In this document: piece after piece, positions 15,999 through 24,541 of the stretch
How positions within the stretch are numbered: the first letter of the stretch is position 1
How the letters are laid out: every line of letters starts with the position of its first letter
Assembly: GCF_003751225.1 (NCBI RefSeq)
Contig: NZ_RJKE01000001.1
Coordinates: forward strand, 8,432,001-8,496,000
Origin: Actinocorallia herbida
GTDB lineage: Bacteria; Actinomycetota; Actinomycetes; Streptosporangiales; Streptosporangiaceae
DNA length: 64,000 nt
Reading direction: 5' to 3'
Translations under genes and position numbers: made by a program
Notes under the pieces: model-generated
Databases searched by the model: none
Told to the model about the DNA's origin: nothing
What the model saw: the letters and a program-made list of their open reading frames with translations, nothing else

Positions 15999-17162
15999 GT
16001 GAGAAGTCCAGGTCAGATGCCGGTTGTCGGGATGGTGGGCGGCGGTCAGCTCGCCCGGATGACGCAGCAGGCCGCGATCGCGCTGGGTGTGCGGTTGCGG
16101 GTCCTCGCGGGGGACCCGGAGGAGTCCGCGGCACAGGTGTGCGCGGATGTCCGGCTCGGGTCCCACACGTCCCTGGAGGATCTCATGTCCTTCGCCGAGG
16201 GCTGCGACGTGGTCACGTGGGACCACGAGCACGTGCCCGGCGAGCTCATCCAGGCGCTGGAGGCCGCGGGCGTCGTCTGCCGGCCCGGTGCGGCGGCGCT
16301 GCTGCACGCCCAGGACAAGCTGGTCATGCGCGAGAGGCTGTCGGCGCTCGGCGCGCCCTGCCCCGCGTACGCGGCGGTCCACTCGACCGACGATGTCACG
16401 GCGTTCGGCGAAAAGCACGGCTGGCCCGTGGTGCTGAAGGCCACACGCGGCGGCTACGACGGCAAGGGCGTGTGGGTCGTGGGCTCCGCCGCCGAGGCCG
16501 CGGAAGTGATCGCCAGCGGCACCGCGCTGATGGCCGAGGAGAAGGTCGCCTTCCGGCGGGAGCTCGCCGCGCTCGTCGCGCGCTCCCCGCACGGCCAGGG
16601 CGCCGCCTACCCCGTGGTGGAGACGGTCCAGGAGGACGGGATCTGCGTCGAGGTCGTCGCGCCCGCGGAGGGGCTGGACCCCGAGACCGCGGCGTTCGCC
16701 CAGAAGCTCGCGCTCGGGATCGCCGAGGAGCTCGGCGTCACCGGCCTGCTCGCGGTCGAGCTGTTCGAGACCGCGGACGGCGTGGTCGTCAACGAACTGG
16801 CCATGCGTCCGCACAACTCGGGCCACTGGACCACCGACGGCGCCCGCACCACCCAGTTCGAGCAGCACCTGCGCGCGGTCCTCGACCTGCCCTTGGGCGA
16901 CACCGACGGCAACGCCGCCTGGACGGTCATGGGCAACCTCCTCGGCGGCGAGGACCCGGACATCTTCGAGCGCTACGAGCACGTCATGGCGCACGACCCG
17001 GGGATGAAGATCCACTTTTACGGCAAGGGCGTCCGGCCCGGCCGGAAGATCGGACATGTGAACGTCTCGGGGGATGATCTTCCGAGGTTGCGGGCAAGGG
17101 CCGAACATGCGGCTCTCTACCTGCGCGACCCAGGACTGGTCTACCCGGAAGAGGGGAAGTAG
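15999..17162 (+). CDS. purK: 5-(carboxyamino)imidazole ribonucleotide synthase
   Basis: A 387-residue ATP-grasp enzyme. It has the N-terminal GMVGGGQLARM, an ATP-grasp loop in KATRGGYDGKGVW, and EVAPAEGL/NELAMRPHNSGHWT in the catalytic region. It carboxylates AIR to N5-CAIR using ATP and bicarbonate in purine biosynthesis. The GTG start at 15999 has no Shine-Dalgarno, and TAAGCT lies about 8 nt upstream, so translation is probably leaderless; an ATG at 16017 is the alternative. purE follows after 3 nt. Confidence 0.96.
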   Translation: MRSPGQMPVVGMVGGGQLARMTQQAAIALGVRLRVLAGDPEESAAQVCADVRLGSHTSLEDLMSFAEGCDVVTWDHEHVPGELIQALEAAGVVCRPGAAALLHAQDKLVMRERLSALGAPCPAYAAVHSTDDVTAFGEKHGWPVVLKATRGGYDGKGVWVVGSAAEAAEVIASGTALMAEEKVAFRRELAALVARSPHGQGAAYPVVETVQEDGICVEVVAPAEGLDPETAAFAQKLALGIAEELGVTGLLAVELFETADGVVVNELAMRPHNSGHWTTDGARTTQFEQHLRAVLDLPLGDTDGNAAWTVMGNLLGGEDPDIFERYEHVMAHDPGMKIHFYGKGVRPGRKIGHVNVSGDDLPRLRARAEHAALYLRDPGLVYPEEGK

Positions 17163-17165
17163 GGC

Positions 17166-17666
17166 GTGGCGGACGTGAAGCCCCTGGTCGGGGTGGTCAT
17201 GGGCAGCGACTCGGACTGGCCGGTGATGAAGGCCGCGGCCGACGCCCTGACCGAGTTCGGGGTGCCGTTCGAGGCCGACGTCATCTCGGCGCACCGGATG
17301 CCGCTCGACATGATCGAGTACGGCACCGAGGCGGCCGCCCGGGGCCTCAAGGTGATCATCGCGGGGGCCGGCGGCGCTGCCCACCTGCCCGGCATGCTCG
17401 CCAGCGTGACCACGCTCCCGGTGGTCGGCGTACCGGTACCGTTGAAGTACCTGGACGGCATGGACTCGCTCCTGTCGATCGTCCAGATGCCGGCGGGCGT
17501 GCCCGTGGCGACGGTCGCCGTGGGAGCCGCGCGCAATGCGGGACTGCTCGCCGTTCGGATACTGTCCACCGGCGACGCCGAACTCCAGCGAAAGATGCTG
17601 GAGTTCCAGCAGGATCTCTACGGTCAGGCGAAGGCAAAGGGCGCGAAGCTGCGCGACAGCCTCTGA
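17166..17666 (+). CDS. purE: N5-carboxyaminoimidazole ribonucleotide mutase
   Basis: A 166-residue class I PurE with [15 protein letters not shown] and the [12 protein letters not shown] catalytic segment. It converts N5-CAIR from PurK to CAIR, so the two adjacent genes supply consecutive steps. The GTG start at 17166 lies 3 nt after the purK stop. Confidence 0.96.
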   Translation: MADVKPLVGVVMGSDSDWPVMKAAADALTEFGVPFEADVISAHRMPLDMIEYGTEAAARGLKVIIAGAGGAAHLPGMLASVTTLPVVGVPVPLKYLDGMDSLLSIVQMPAGVPVATVAVGAARNAGLLAVRILSTGDAELQRKMLEFQQDLYGQAKAKGAKLRDSL

Positions 17667-17720
17667 CCGGTCCCTCCCGGCGACGGGGGCGGGCTCCGCA
17701 CCGGAAGGATTGACAGTTTC

Positions 17721-18284
17721 GTGAGCATCCGCGGGATCACCGGAACCTTGCGTGGATGGCTGCGCGCCATCGCACGCGAGTTCGCCAAGTTCGGCAGTGT
17801 CGGGGCGATCGCGTTCGTCATCACGACGCTGCTGTTCAACCTGTTCCGGCACCTGGAGATCGGCCCGGTCACCTCGATCACGGTCGCCACCGTGATCGCG
17901 ACGACGTTCTCGTACTTCGCGAACCGGCACTGGACCTTCCAGCACCGTGAGCGCAGCGGGCTGCGGCGTGAGTACGTGCTGTTCTTCGGGCTGAACGGCG
18001 TGGGCCTGGTGATCACGCAGCTGTTCATCGTCGCGAGCCACTACGGGCTCGGCTACAACGGCAAGATCGCCGACAACGTGGCGATGGTGCTCGGCACCGG
18101 GGCGGCGACGGTCTTCCGCTTCTGGTCCTACCGGCGCTGGGTCTTCGTGCCCGGCCCCTCTGCCACGTCTCAGTCGGCCGAGGCCCCCCTGACGCTCCCG
18201 AGCACCGATCTGGCCGCGCAACCCGTCCAGGGTCCCTCTGGGGCTCCCCTGGGGTACGCGGCCCCGATCAGACCGGTCCGCTGA
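17721..18284 (+). CDS. GtrA family membrane protein
   Basis: A protein of 187 residues with four transmembrane segments (about 22-44, 50-68, 87-106, 115-137) and the GtrA features FxxxGxxxF and FANRHWTF / FWSYRRWVF. GtrA-type proteins are thought to help flip polyprenyl-phosphate sugars or partner glycosyltransferases. A proline/alanine-rich cytoplasmic tail of about 45 residues follows. The start is GTG at 17721. Its last 17 bases overlap the convergent histidine kinase gene. A GtrA gene next to purE/K is, from memory, also the mycobacterial order. Confidence 0.86.
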   Translation: MSIRGITGTLRGWLRAIAREFAKFGSVGAIAFVITTLLFNLFRHLEIGPVTSITVATVIATTFSYFANRHWTFQHRERSGLRREYVLFFGLNGVGLVITQLFIVASHYGLGYNGKIADNVAMVLGTGAATVFRFWSYRRWVFVPGPSATSQSAEAPLTLPSTDLAAQPVQGPSGAPLGYAAPIRPVR

Positions 18285-19539
18285 CGACCCTCTCGTGCGC
18301 CAGGCGGGCCTCCTCCCGCCGCCGCATGAAGAACGCGAAGACCGCGGGCCGGGCCTGGACCAGCTCCAACCTGCCGCCGTCGACCGCGGCGAGTGAGCGC
18401 GCCAGGTACAGCCCGAGGCCGGTGCCGCCGGCCCCGCTGACGCTCCGCTCGAAGATCTTCTTGGCCAGCTCCGGGGCGACCCCCGGCCCTTCGTCGCCCA
18501 CCTCCACCACGACGTTCTGACGGGTGAGCCGGGTCGCGAGGGTGACGGTTCCGGAGCCGTGCATGAGCGAGTTGTCCAGCAGCGTCGCGAGGATCTGCGA
18601 CAGGCAGCTCGGCGTGACGACCGACACGAGGTCGGCGTCGCCCTCCAGATGGATCGCGCGGCCCTCCCTGGCGAAGATCGGCCGCCACTCCTCGATCTGC
18701 TGCTCGATCACGAGGTCGATCGCGGTCGGTACGGCCTGGCCCGTCCGGTCGTGCTTGGCCCGGGCCAGCAGCTGCTCGACCACCGCCACCAGCCGCTCCG
18801 CCTGGGCGAGGGCGGCCTGGCCCTCCTCGCGGACCACATCCGGGTAGTCGGCGGCCTCGACCATCTCCTCCAGCCGCATCGTCAGCGCGGTGAGCGGCGT
18901 GCGGAGCTGGTGGCTGGCGTCGGAGGCGAACTCCCGGCTGGACGCCAGCAGATCGGCGATCCGGACGGCGCTGGTGTCCAGCACCTCCGCCACCGTGTCG
19001 ACCTCGGGGATGCCGTACCTGCGGCGGCGCGGCCGCGCGTTGCCGGTGCCGAGCCGTTCCGCGGTCTCCACGAGGTCGACCAACGGCAGGGTCAGCCGTC
19101 TGGCCAGCAGGATCGCCAGCACCGTCGCGATGGCCACGCCGAGCAGGATGAGGCTGGCGATCAGCAGGAGCTGTCGCAGAACCTCGTCCCTGACCTCGGC
19201 GTACGCCCGGTGGACGGTGACGGTGATGTCGTCGGTCGTGCTCGTGGCGCTCATCGTCTCGCCCGGGATCGCCCTGCCCGCCGTCTCGGTGGAGCCGTCC
19301 GGCAGCCTGATCTCGATGTACAGATGGGGATAGGCCCGGGCGATCTGCCCGGGATCCGGCCGCTCACCTCGACCGAGCGGGACCTCGACCTCCTTGATCA
19401 GTCCCGCCGCGGTGATGTTCAGGCTCTGCTTGGCGTCGTCGTAGATCAGTTTGCTGACGACCCAGGCCAGCGGGATCCCGAGCAACAGGATCGCCGTCAC
19501 CGCCACGCCCAGCGTCGACAGCAGGATCCGGCGCCTCAT
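18268..19539 (-). CDS. Two-component sensor histidine kinase
   Basis: 423 residues: TM1 (~8-30), an extracytoplasmic sensor of about 90 residues, TM2 (~122-146), HAMP (~147-200), and the H-box ASDASHQLRTPL with phospho-acceptor His210. The ATPase domain follows, with N-box LLDNSLMHG, G1 VGDEGPGV and G2 GGTGLGLYLA. The small sensor has no recognisable ligand domain, so its stimulus is unknown. It starts at ATG 19539 with GGGAGG upstream, 73 nt after the response regulator gene, its partner. The 3' end overlaps gtrA. Confidence 0.93.
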   Translation of the reverse strand: MRRRILLSTLGVAVTAILLLGIPLAWVVSKLIYDDAKQSLNITAAGLIKEVEVPLGRGERPDPGQIARAYPHLYIEIRLPDGSTETAGRAIPGETMSATSTTDDITVTVHRAYAEVRDEVLRQLLLIASLILLGVAIATVLAILLARRLTLPLVDLVETAERLGTGNARPRRRRYGIPEVDTVAEVLDTSAVRIADLLASSREFASDASHQLRTPLTALTMRLEEMVEAADYPDVVREEGQAALAQAERLVAVVEQLLARAKHDRTGQAVPTAIDLVIEQQIEEWRPIFAREGRAIHLEGDADLVSVVTPSCLSQILATLLDNSLMHGSGTVTLATRLTRQNVVVEVGDEGPGVAPELAKKIFERSVSGAGGTGLGLYLARSLAAVDGGRLELVQARPAVFAFFMRRREEARLAHERVVSGPV

Positions 19540-19612
19540 CGCTTCCTCCCCCGGCCGTTCCGCGCCGCGGCGGGCCCGCCCGCTCTGGCCGAGAACTCGT
19601 GGCCGTGCGTCG

Positions 19613-20284
19613 TCAGTCCCCCCGCTCGAACCGGAAGCCGACCCCGCGGACCGTGGTGATGTAGCGGGGGCTCGCGGCGTCGTCTCCCAGTTTGCGGCGC
19701 AGCCAGGAGATGTGCATGTCGAGCGTCTTGGTGGAGCCCCACCAGTTGGTGTCCCAGACCTCGCGCATGATCTGCTCGCGGGTGACCACCTTGCCCGCGT
19801 CGCGGACGAGCACCCGCAGGAGATCGAACTCCTTGGTGGTGAGCTGGAGCTCGGTCTCGCCCATCCACGCCCGGCGGGACTCGGCGTCGATGCGGACGCC
19901 CTGCACTATCGGCGTCTCGGTGCTGCCCCGGCGCAGCAGCGCGCGCACCCGGGCGAGCAGTTCGGCGAGCCGGAACGGCTTGGTGACGTAGTCGTCGGCG
20001 CCGGCGTCGAGGCCGACGACGGTGTCCACCTCGTCCGCGCGGGCGGTGAGGATCAGGATGGGCACCCCGTGCCCCTCGGAGCGGACCCGGCGGGCCACCT
20101 CCAGGCCGTCCAGCTCGGGCAGGCCGAGGTCGAGCACGATGAGGTCGACGCCCCCGCCCAGGGCCCGCTCCAGGGCCTGCGGTCCGTCGGGGCTCACTTC
20201 GACGCTGTACCCCTCGCGGCGCAGCGCGCGGGCGAGAGGCTCGGAGATGGACGTGTCGTCCTCGGCGAGCAGTACTGAGGTCAT
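19613..20284 (-). CDS. OmpR/PhoB-type response regulator
   Basis: A 223-residue regulator. The receiver domain has D9/D10, phospho-acceptor D52 in VLDLGLP, T80 and K102; the C-terminal winged helix ends in RGVGFRFE. The ATG at 20284 was preferred to an upstream codon because a -10 (TACGAT, 20296-20291 on the minus strand) sits 6 nt before it and no Shine-Dalgarno exists, consistent with a leaderless message. A perfect 12-bp palindrome between -10 and -35 is a candidate autoregulatory site. The cognate kinase follows. Confidence 0.93.
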   Translation of the reverse strand: MTSVLLAEDDTSISEPLARALRREGYSVEVSPDGPQALERALGGGVDLIVLDLGLPELDGLEVARRVRSEGHGVPILILTARADEVDTVVGLDAGADDYVTKPFRLAELLARVRALLRRGSTETPIVQGVRIDAESRRAWMGETELQLTTKEFDLLRVLVRDAGKVVTREQIMREVWDTNWWGSTKTLDMHISWLRRKLGDDAASPRYITTVRGVGFRFERGD

Positions 20285-20300
20285 GGACCGATCGTAGGAC

Positions 20301-20312
20301 CGTTCATGAACG
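20301..20312. promoter_or_regulatory. Perfect palindrome CGTTCATGAACG in the response-regulator promoter
   Basis: A 12-bp perfect inverted repeat lies 5 nt upstream of the -10 element of the response regulator, the position of a repressor or autoregulator site. The binding protein is unknown. Confidence 0.5.
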
Positions 20313-20334
20313 TTTCCTGGCATGGGACACAGGC

Positions 20335-20362
20335 TTGACCTGCGGTTTACTACTCATAGTAC
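20335..20362 (+). promoter_or_regulatory. Promoter with overlapping operator for the small membrane protein
   Basis: TTGACC (20335-20340), a 16-bp spacer and TAGTAC (20357-20362) form a plausible promoter. An inverted repeat TACTA-CTCA-TAGTA (20348-20361) overlaps the -10, which would suit a repressor. Confidence 0.55.
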
Positions 20363-20407
20363 AAACTCAAGTACGACAGATCAGCTTAATTGTGGAGGCA
20401 ACCGGCC

Positions 20408-20854
20408 ATGTCGCGGATGGTGCGGCCCTCACCCGACATCGCCCGCGGCGCAGGAGCCGGGCTGTTCTTCCTCACGGCGGGCATCCACTTCCTCAGCCTC
20501 CCCGAGGGTTTCCACCTGGGCGCGTACGTCGGGGTCTTCCTGCTGCTCAGCTGCGTGATCGACTTCGCCGGGGTGGTCGGCTTCATGGCCGAGCCGCGGG
20601 CGCGCATCTGGTGGTACGCCCTCGTCAACGGGGTTCTGACGATCATCGCCTGGCTGCTCACGCAGAGTGTCGGCCTGCCGGTGACGAGCGAGCCGGTGAG
20701 CGGCCGATGGACCCGGTACCCGTCGGACCTCGCGCTCCCGTTCGTCTCGGCCTCACTCGCACTTCTCTCCGTCTGGGTGCTCATCTCGCGCGCCTACTCG
20801 AGCGCGGACGACGCCCTGTCGCAAGCGCGAGAACGCCTTCTCCATAGGCCCTGA
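20408..20854 (+). CDS. Small integral membrane protein of unknown function
   Basis: A protein of 148 residues with about four transmembrane helices (roughly 12-30, 35-55, 65-85, 105-128) and a short charged C-terminus. I do not recognise the family. The ATG at 20408 has GGAGG 9 nt upstream; an upstream in-frame TTG overlaps that site and was rejected. It has its own promoter with a possible operator, and diverges from the two-component system, so it could be a regulated target of that system. Confidence 0.7.
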   Translation: MSRMVRPSPDIARGAGAGLFFLTAGIHFLSLPEGFHLGAYVGVFLLLSCVIDFAGVVGFMAEPRARIWWYALVNGVLTIIAWLLTQSVGLPVTSEPVSGRWTRYPSDLALPFVSASLALLSVWVLISRAYSSADDALSQARERLLHRP

Positions 20855-20972
20855 CGGCCCTTGGACGGCCCGCGCGACGCCCTCGGAACCGGCCCTGAGC
20901 AGGACCGGAACACCCTTCCCCGGAAATTTCCCCCCGGCCCAGGCTGGCCAGACCGGTGGGACGTGTTGTAAC

Positions 20973-20991
20973 TTAGGGGTGCCTAACCTAA
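20973..20991 (+). promoter_or_regulatory. Iron box (IdeR/DtxR-type operator)
   Basis: TTAGGGGTGCCTAACCTAA matches 15 of 19 positions of the known consensus TTAGGTTAGGCTAACCTAA. It lies about 80 bp before the ferredoxin start and should place bfd, and perhaps bfr, under iron control. Confidence 0.75.
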
Positions 20992-21071
20992 CCGGTAGGG
21001 CCTCCAGAGGGCTTCGGCCCGAAGGCGGACCTTCCGGGCCCCCTGCCACCCCGGCCGAAGGAATCAGCCCG

Positions 21072-21446
21072 ATGTACGTGTGCGTCTGCAACGCGGTGAC
21101 CGAGGAAGCGGTTCACACCTGCCTCGCCTCCGGCGCGCAGAACACGCGGCAGGTCAAGGACGGCTGCGGCATGAAGCCGGGATGCGGCACCTGCACCAAG
21201 CGGATCCGCGCGATGCTCAGCGAGTGGAAGACCGCGAACGAGCTGCTGGACGCGATGACCGGCGGCCCCGCGACGCTGCACTCCGTGCCGGACGACGACT
21301 CGGTGCCCGCGGAGGCTCCCGCGGCGGACCTGGTCCCCGCCGAGGAGGCGCTGCCCGCCGAGACCGTCACCCGGCCCGAGCTTCCCGCCGCCCCCGCGCG
21401 CCGGTTCGGACGGCCCGTCAGGGAGGTGAGGAACCCGGCAGCCTGA
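21072..21446 (+). CDS. bfd: Bacterioferritin-associated ferredoxin-like protein
   Basis: The first ~55 of 124 residues form a BFD-like [2Fe-2S] domain with ligands C4, C6, C38 and C41 at exactly the spacing of E. coli Bfd. Bfd reduces the core of bacterioferritin so that stored iron can leave. The remaining ~70 residues are an acidic, proline/alanine-rich tail of unknown role, longer than usual. The ATG at 21072 lies 80 bp downstream of an iron box. Bacterioferritin follows after 80 nt, so the pair forms a storage/release unit. Confidence 0.9.
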   Translation: MYVCVCNAVTEEAVHTCLASGAQNTRQVKDGCGMKPGCGTCTKRIRAMLSEWKTANELLDAMTGGPATLHSVPDDDSVPAEAPAADLVPAEEALPAETVTRPELPAAPARRFGRPVREVRNPAA

Positions 21447-21526
21447 CCCCCGCGGAGGCCGCAACCCGTTCGCAGACACGCGATCGGGCGCTTTGTGCTG
21501 CCTGGACTTCGTGCTTGGATGTTCCC

Positions 21527-22006
21527 ATGGAAGGCGACAAGGAAGTCATCGCGCTGCTCAACGAGCAGCTGACCGCGGAACTTACGGCCATCAACCAGTA
21601 CTTCCTGCACGCCAAGATGCAGGAGAACTGGGGTCTGAAGTTCCTGGCCAAGCACACCAGGGACGAGTCCATCGACGAGATGAAGCACGCCGAGGTCCTC
21701 ACCGACCGGCTGCTCTTCCTCGAGGCGCTCCCGAACTACCAGAAGCTCAACCCGCTCCGGATCGGCCAGACGATCAAGGAGCAGCTCGAGGCCGACCTGA
21801 CCATCGAGATGGAGGCCATCGTCCGGCTGCGCGGCGGCATCGACACGATGCGCGCCAAGGGCGATGTGACCTCGGCCCGGATCTTCGAGCACATCCTCGA
21901 GGATGAAGAGGGCCACGTCGACTACCTCGAGACCGAGCTCGAGCTGCTCAACAAGCTCGGCGAGCCGCTGTACATCCAGCGCTTCACCGACGACAACGGG
22001 CACTGA
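21527..22006 (+). CDS. bfr: Bacterioferritin
   Basis: At 159 residues this is a typical family length. All ferroxidase ligands are present: E18, E51, H54, E94, E127 and H130. The haem ligand Met52 is also present (EMKH), so it is haem-binding Bfr, not plain ferritin. It forms a 24-subunit cage that oxidises and stores iron in the cytoplasm. The ATG at 21527 lacks an obvious ribosome site; GGAT lies 6 nt before it. Position after bfd implies coordinated iron regulation. Confidence 0.96.
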   Translation: MEGDKEVIALLNEQLTAELTAINQYFLHAKMQENWGLKFLAKHTRDESIDEMKHAEVLTDRLLFLEALPNYQKLNPLRIGQTIKEQLEADLTIEMEAIVRLRGGIDTMRAKGDVTSARIFEHILEDEEGHVDYLETELELLNKLGEPLYIQRFTDDNGH

Positions 22007-22105
22007 CCGACGTCCGGCACCGATCGGCGCGCCCTTCCCGAACGTTATGTCCGCGTGACATCCTGAAGATTCACGCGTACGGCCGAACGGAAGGGGTGCC
22101 GGGGC

Positions 22106-23584
22106 ATGGCGCAGCACCTGGAGATCGAGCTCAAGTTCGACGCCGACGCCGGGTTCGCCCTGCCGGAGCTCGGCGGTCCCGTCACCGCGGGCCCGCCCGA
22201 GACCCACGAGCTGGAAGCCGTCTACTACGACACCGACGAGCTGCGGCTCGCCGCCCGCAAGGTCACCCTCCGCCGCCGGACCGGCGGTCATGACGCGGGC
22301 TGGCACCTGAAACTGCCAGCGGGGCCCGACGCCAAGCGCGAATTCCGGGCCCCGCCGCAGGACGACCTTCCTGAGGAGCTCGCCTCCCTCGTCGCCGCCT
22401 ACGCGCGCGGCGGCGAACTCAAGCCGGTGGCGACGCTGACCACGATCCGCACCACCCGCGACCTGTACTCCGCGGCCGGCGAGGTGCTCGCCGAACTCGC
22501 CGACGACCACGTCACCGGGGTCGTCGCGGGATCTCCCGGGTCGTCGGCGTGGCGGGAGATCGAGATCGAACTCGTCTCCGGCTCCCCGAAGCTCCTCGCC
22601 GACGTCGGCAAGCAGCTGCTCAAGGCGGGCGCGCGGCGTTCGGCCAGCTCCTCCAAGCTCGGCAGGCTGCTCGCTCCGGCGATCACCAAGCCGCCCACCT
22701 GGGACGGCGCGCGGGCGGGCGACGCGATCATGCGGTATCTCACCGTCCAGATCGCCGAGCTGCTCGGCAACGACCCCAAGGTGCGCCTTGAGGAGTTCGA
22801 CGCGGTCCACAAGATGCGGGTGGCGGCGCGGCGGCTGCGCAGCGTGCTGGCCAGCGCCCGGCCGCTGCTGGACCGCGAGCTGACCGATCCGCTCCAGCCG
22901 GAGCTGCGCTGGCTCGCCGAGGTGCTCGGCGAGGTCCGCGACGCCGAGGTGCTGTACGCGCGGTTCAGCGAGCGCATCGCCGAACTGCCCGTCGCCCCGG
23001 AGAGCGAGCCGGGCTGGCTCGCCGAGATCAAGGAGCGCGAGGGCGCGGGCTACGACTCGATCCGCGAGGCGCTGTCCGGGGAGCGGTACTTCGCGCTGCT
23101 GAACTCCCTCGACCACCTGCTGACGGCCCCGCCGTTCACCCCTCGCGCGGTGCGGCCCGCCGACACCGAGCTGCCCCGGCTGATCCGCCGGGCCTGGCGG
23201 CGCGTCCAGGAGGCGCACGCCGGGATCGCCGCGGCGGAGAACCCGGAGCTCGCCGACGAGGCACGGCACGAGACGCGCAAGAAGGCCAAGCGCGCCAGGT
23301 ACACCGCCGACGCGACCCGGGAGGCGCTCGGCAAGGACGCCAAGACCGTCTCCAAGGCCGCCAAGGCGCTCCAGGAGGTCCTGGGCCGCTTCCAGGACGG
23401 CATCCTCGCCCAGGAGTTCCTGCGTGAGCGGCGGCCGACCACCGCCACCCCGGACGCCCTTGAGCAGGCCTTCGTCCTGGGCGCGCTCTACGGCCGCGAA
23501 CGCAGCGAGGCCGACGCCGCCCTCAGCGAGATCGAGGACGCCTACGCCACGGCTCAGGCGACCGTCCTGCCCGTCCTCAGCTGA
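22106..23584 (+). CDS. CYTH and CHAD domain-containing protein
   Basis: Of 492 residues, 1-200 form a CYTH triphosphate tunnel domain (EIELKF, LRRRTGG, EIELVSG). Residues ~205-490 form a CHAD helical domain rich in conserved His/Arg (HKMRVAARRLRS, RHETRKKAKRARY). CHAD domains bind polyphosphate, and CYTH domains hydrolyse or bind tripolyphosphate-like ligands. The gene converges on mutT1-ppk, supporting a polyphosphate role. The ATG at 22106 is preceded by GGAAGGGG. Confidence 0.92.
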   Translation: MAQHLEIELKFDADAGFALPELGGPVTAGPPETHELEAVYYDTDELRLAARKVTLRRRTGGHDAGWHLKLPAGPDAKREFRAPPQDDLPEELASLVAAYARGGELKPVATLTTIRTTRDLYSAAGEVLAELADDHVTGVVAGSPGSSAWREIEIELVSGSPKLLADVGKQLLKAGARRSASSSKLGRLLAPAITKPPTWDGARAGDAIMRYLTVQIAELLGNDPKVRLEEFDAVHKMRVAARRLRSVLASARPLLDRELTDPLQPELRWLAEVLGEVRDAEVLYARFSERIAELPVAPESEPGWLAEIKEREGAGYDSIREALSGERYFALLNSLDHLLTAPPFTPRAVRPADTELPRLIRRAWRRVQEAHAGIAAAENPELADEARHETRKKAKRARYTADATREALGKDAKTVSKAAKALQEVLGRFQDGILAQEFLRERRPTTATPDALEQAFVLGALYGRERSEADAALSEIEDAYATAQATVLPVLS

Positions 23585-23635
23585 CCCTCCGGGGCCGCGC
23601 GGACGACGGCTTCGCGGGCCGGCCGCCCCCGGGCG

Positions 23636-24541
23636 TCAGCCGAGGTGGGGGCTGTGGTGCTCGATGGCCTGGGGGGTCTGGCCCGCGTCGAGATGGAAGA
23701 CCCAGAAGGCGGATTTGCGAAGGGTGGCGGGCTGGGGGGCCGCGCCGGGCAGGGCGGCGAGGAGCTCGGGGAGGGTCTCACCGTGCGTGCAGACGAGCAG
23801 GCCGTCGGGGCTGTCCGCGGCGAGCGCGGCGAAGCGGGCGGCGGGGTCGGCACGCGCCGGGTCGGGCGCGCCGACGGTGAAGGCGGGCTCGGTGGCGACG
23901 TGCAGGCCGCGGGAGACCGCGTAGTCCAGGACGGTCTCGACACAGCGCGCGGTCCCCGAGGAGACGACTCGGCCGGGGGCGTAGGCGGCCAGCAGCGGGG
24001 TGAGCGCGGTGGACTCCCAGCGGCCCCTGGCGTCCAGCGGGCGCAGCAGGTCGCTGCCGTGCCAGAAGCGCTTCTCCCCCGCGCAGGCGTGCCGCAGCAG
24101 GATGACGGGGCGGGTGTGCCGCGGCCGGGCCAGGAACGCGCGCAGGAGCGCCGCGTCGTGCTCGTGGGAGAGCAGGCCGAGTGCGACGGCGACGGGCGCC
24201 CACACCAGTTCGTCGACCTCGTGGTCGGGCTTGAAGGCCGCCTCCGCGGCGACCTCGGCGGCCCAGTAGTCGACCCGCTTGGCGCGGCCGTTCACCGTGT
24301 AGCGCGCCGACGGGAGGGGCGGGCCCAGCCGGGGTGTCACGCCCGTCTCCTCGGCGACCTCGCGGACCGCCGTGCGCAGAAGGTGCTCGTGCTGCTTGGC
24401 CTTGCCCTTGGGGAAACTCCAGTCGTCGTAGCGGGGGCGGTGGACCAGGGCCACCTCCAAGCCGCCGCGGTCCTCCCGCCACAGCAGGGCGCCCGCGGCG
24501 CGGACTGTCGGCTCCGTGCGGACCGAGGGGTCAGCCGCCAT
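23636..24541 (-). CDS. mutT1: NUDIX hydrolase fused to histidine phosphatase (MutT1-like)
   Basis: A protein of 301 residues. The N-terminal half has a canonical Nudix box (G46-x5-E52-x7-R60-E61-x2-E64-E65-x-G67). The C-terminal half is a histidine phosphatase with R150-H151 and a second His in CTHGETL. This fusion matches mycobacterial MutT1, which degrades 8-oxo-(d)GTP to the monophosphate and cleaves diadenosine polyphosphates. The start at 24541 overlaps the ppk stop by 11 nt. The same ppk-mutT1 adjacency exists in M. tuberculosis (Rv2984/Rv2985) from memory. Confidence 0.9.
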   Translation of the reverse strand: MAADPSVRTEPTVRAAGALLWREDRGGLEVALVHRPRYDDWSFPKGKAKQHEHLLRTAVREVAEETGVTPRLGPPLPSARYTVNGRAKRVDYWAAEVAAEAAFKPDHEVDELVWAPVAVALGLLSHEHDAALLRAFLARPRHTRPVILLRHACAGEKRFWHGSDLLRPLDARGRWESTALTPLLAAYAPGRVVSSGTARCVETVLDYAVSRGLHVATEPAFTVGAPDPARADPAARFAALAADSPDGLLVCTHGETLPELLAALPGAAPQPATLRKSAFWVFHLDAGQTPQAIEHHSPHLG

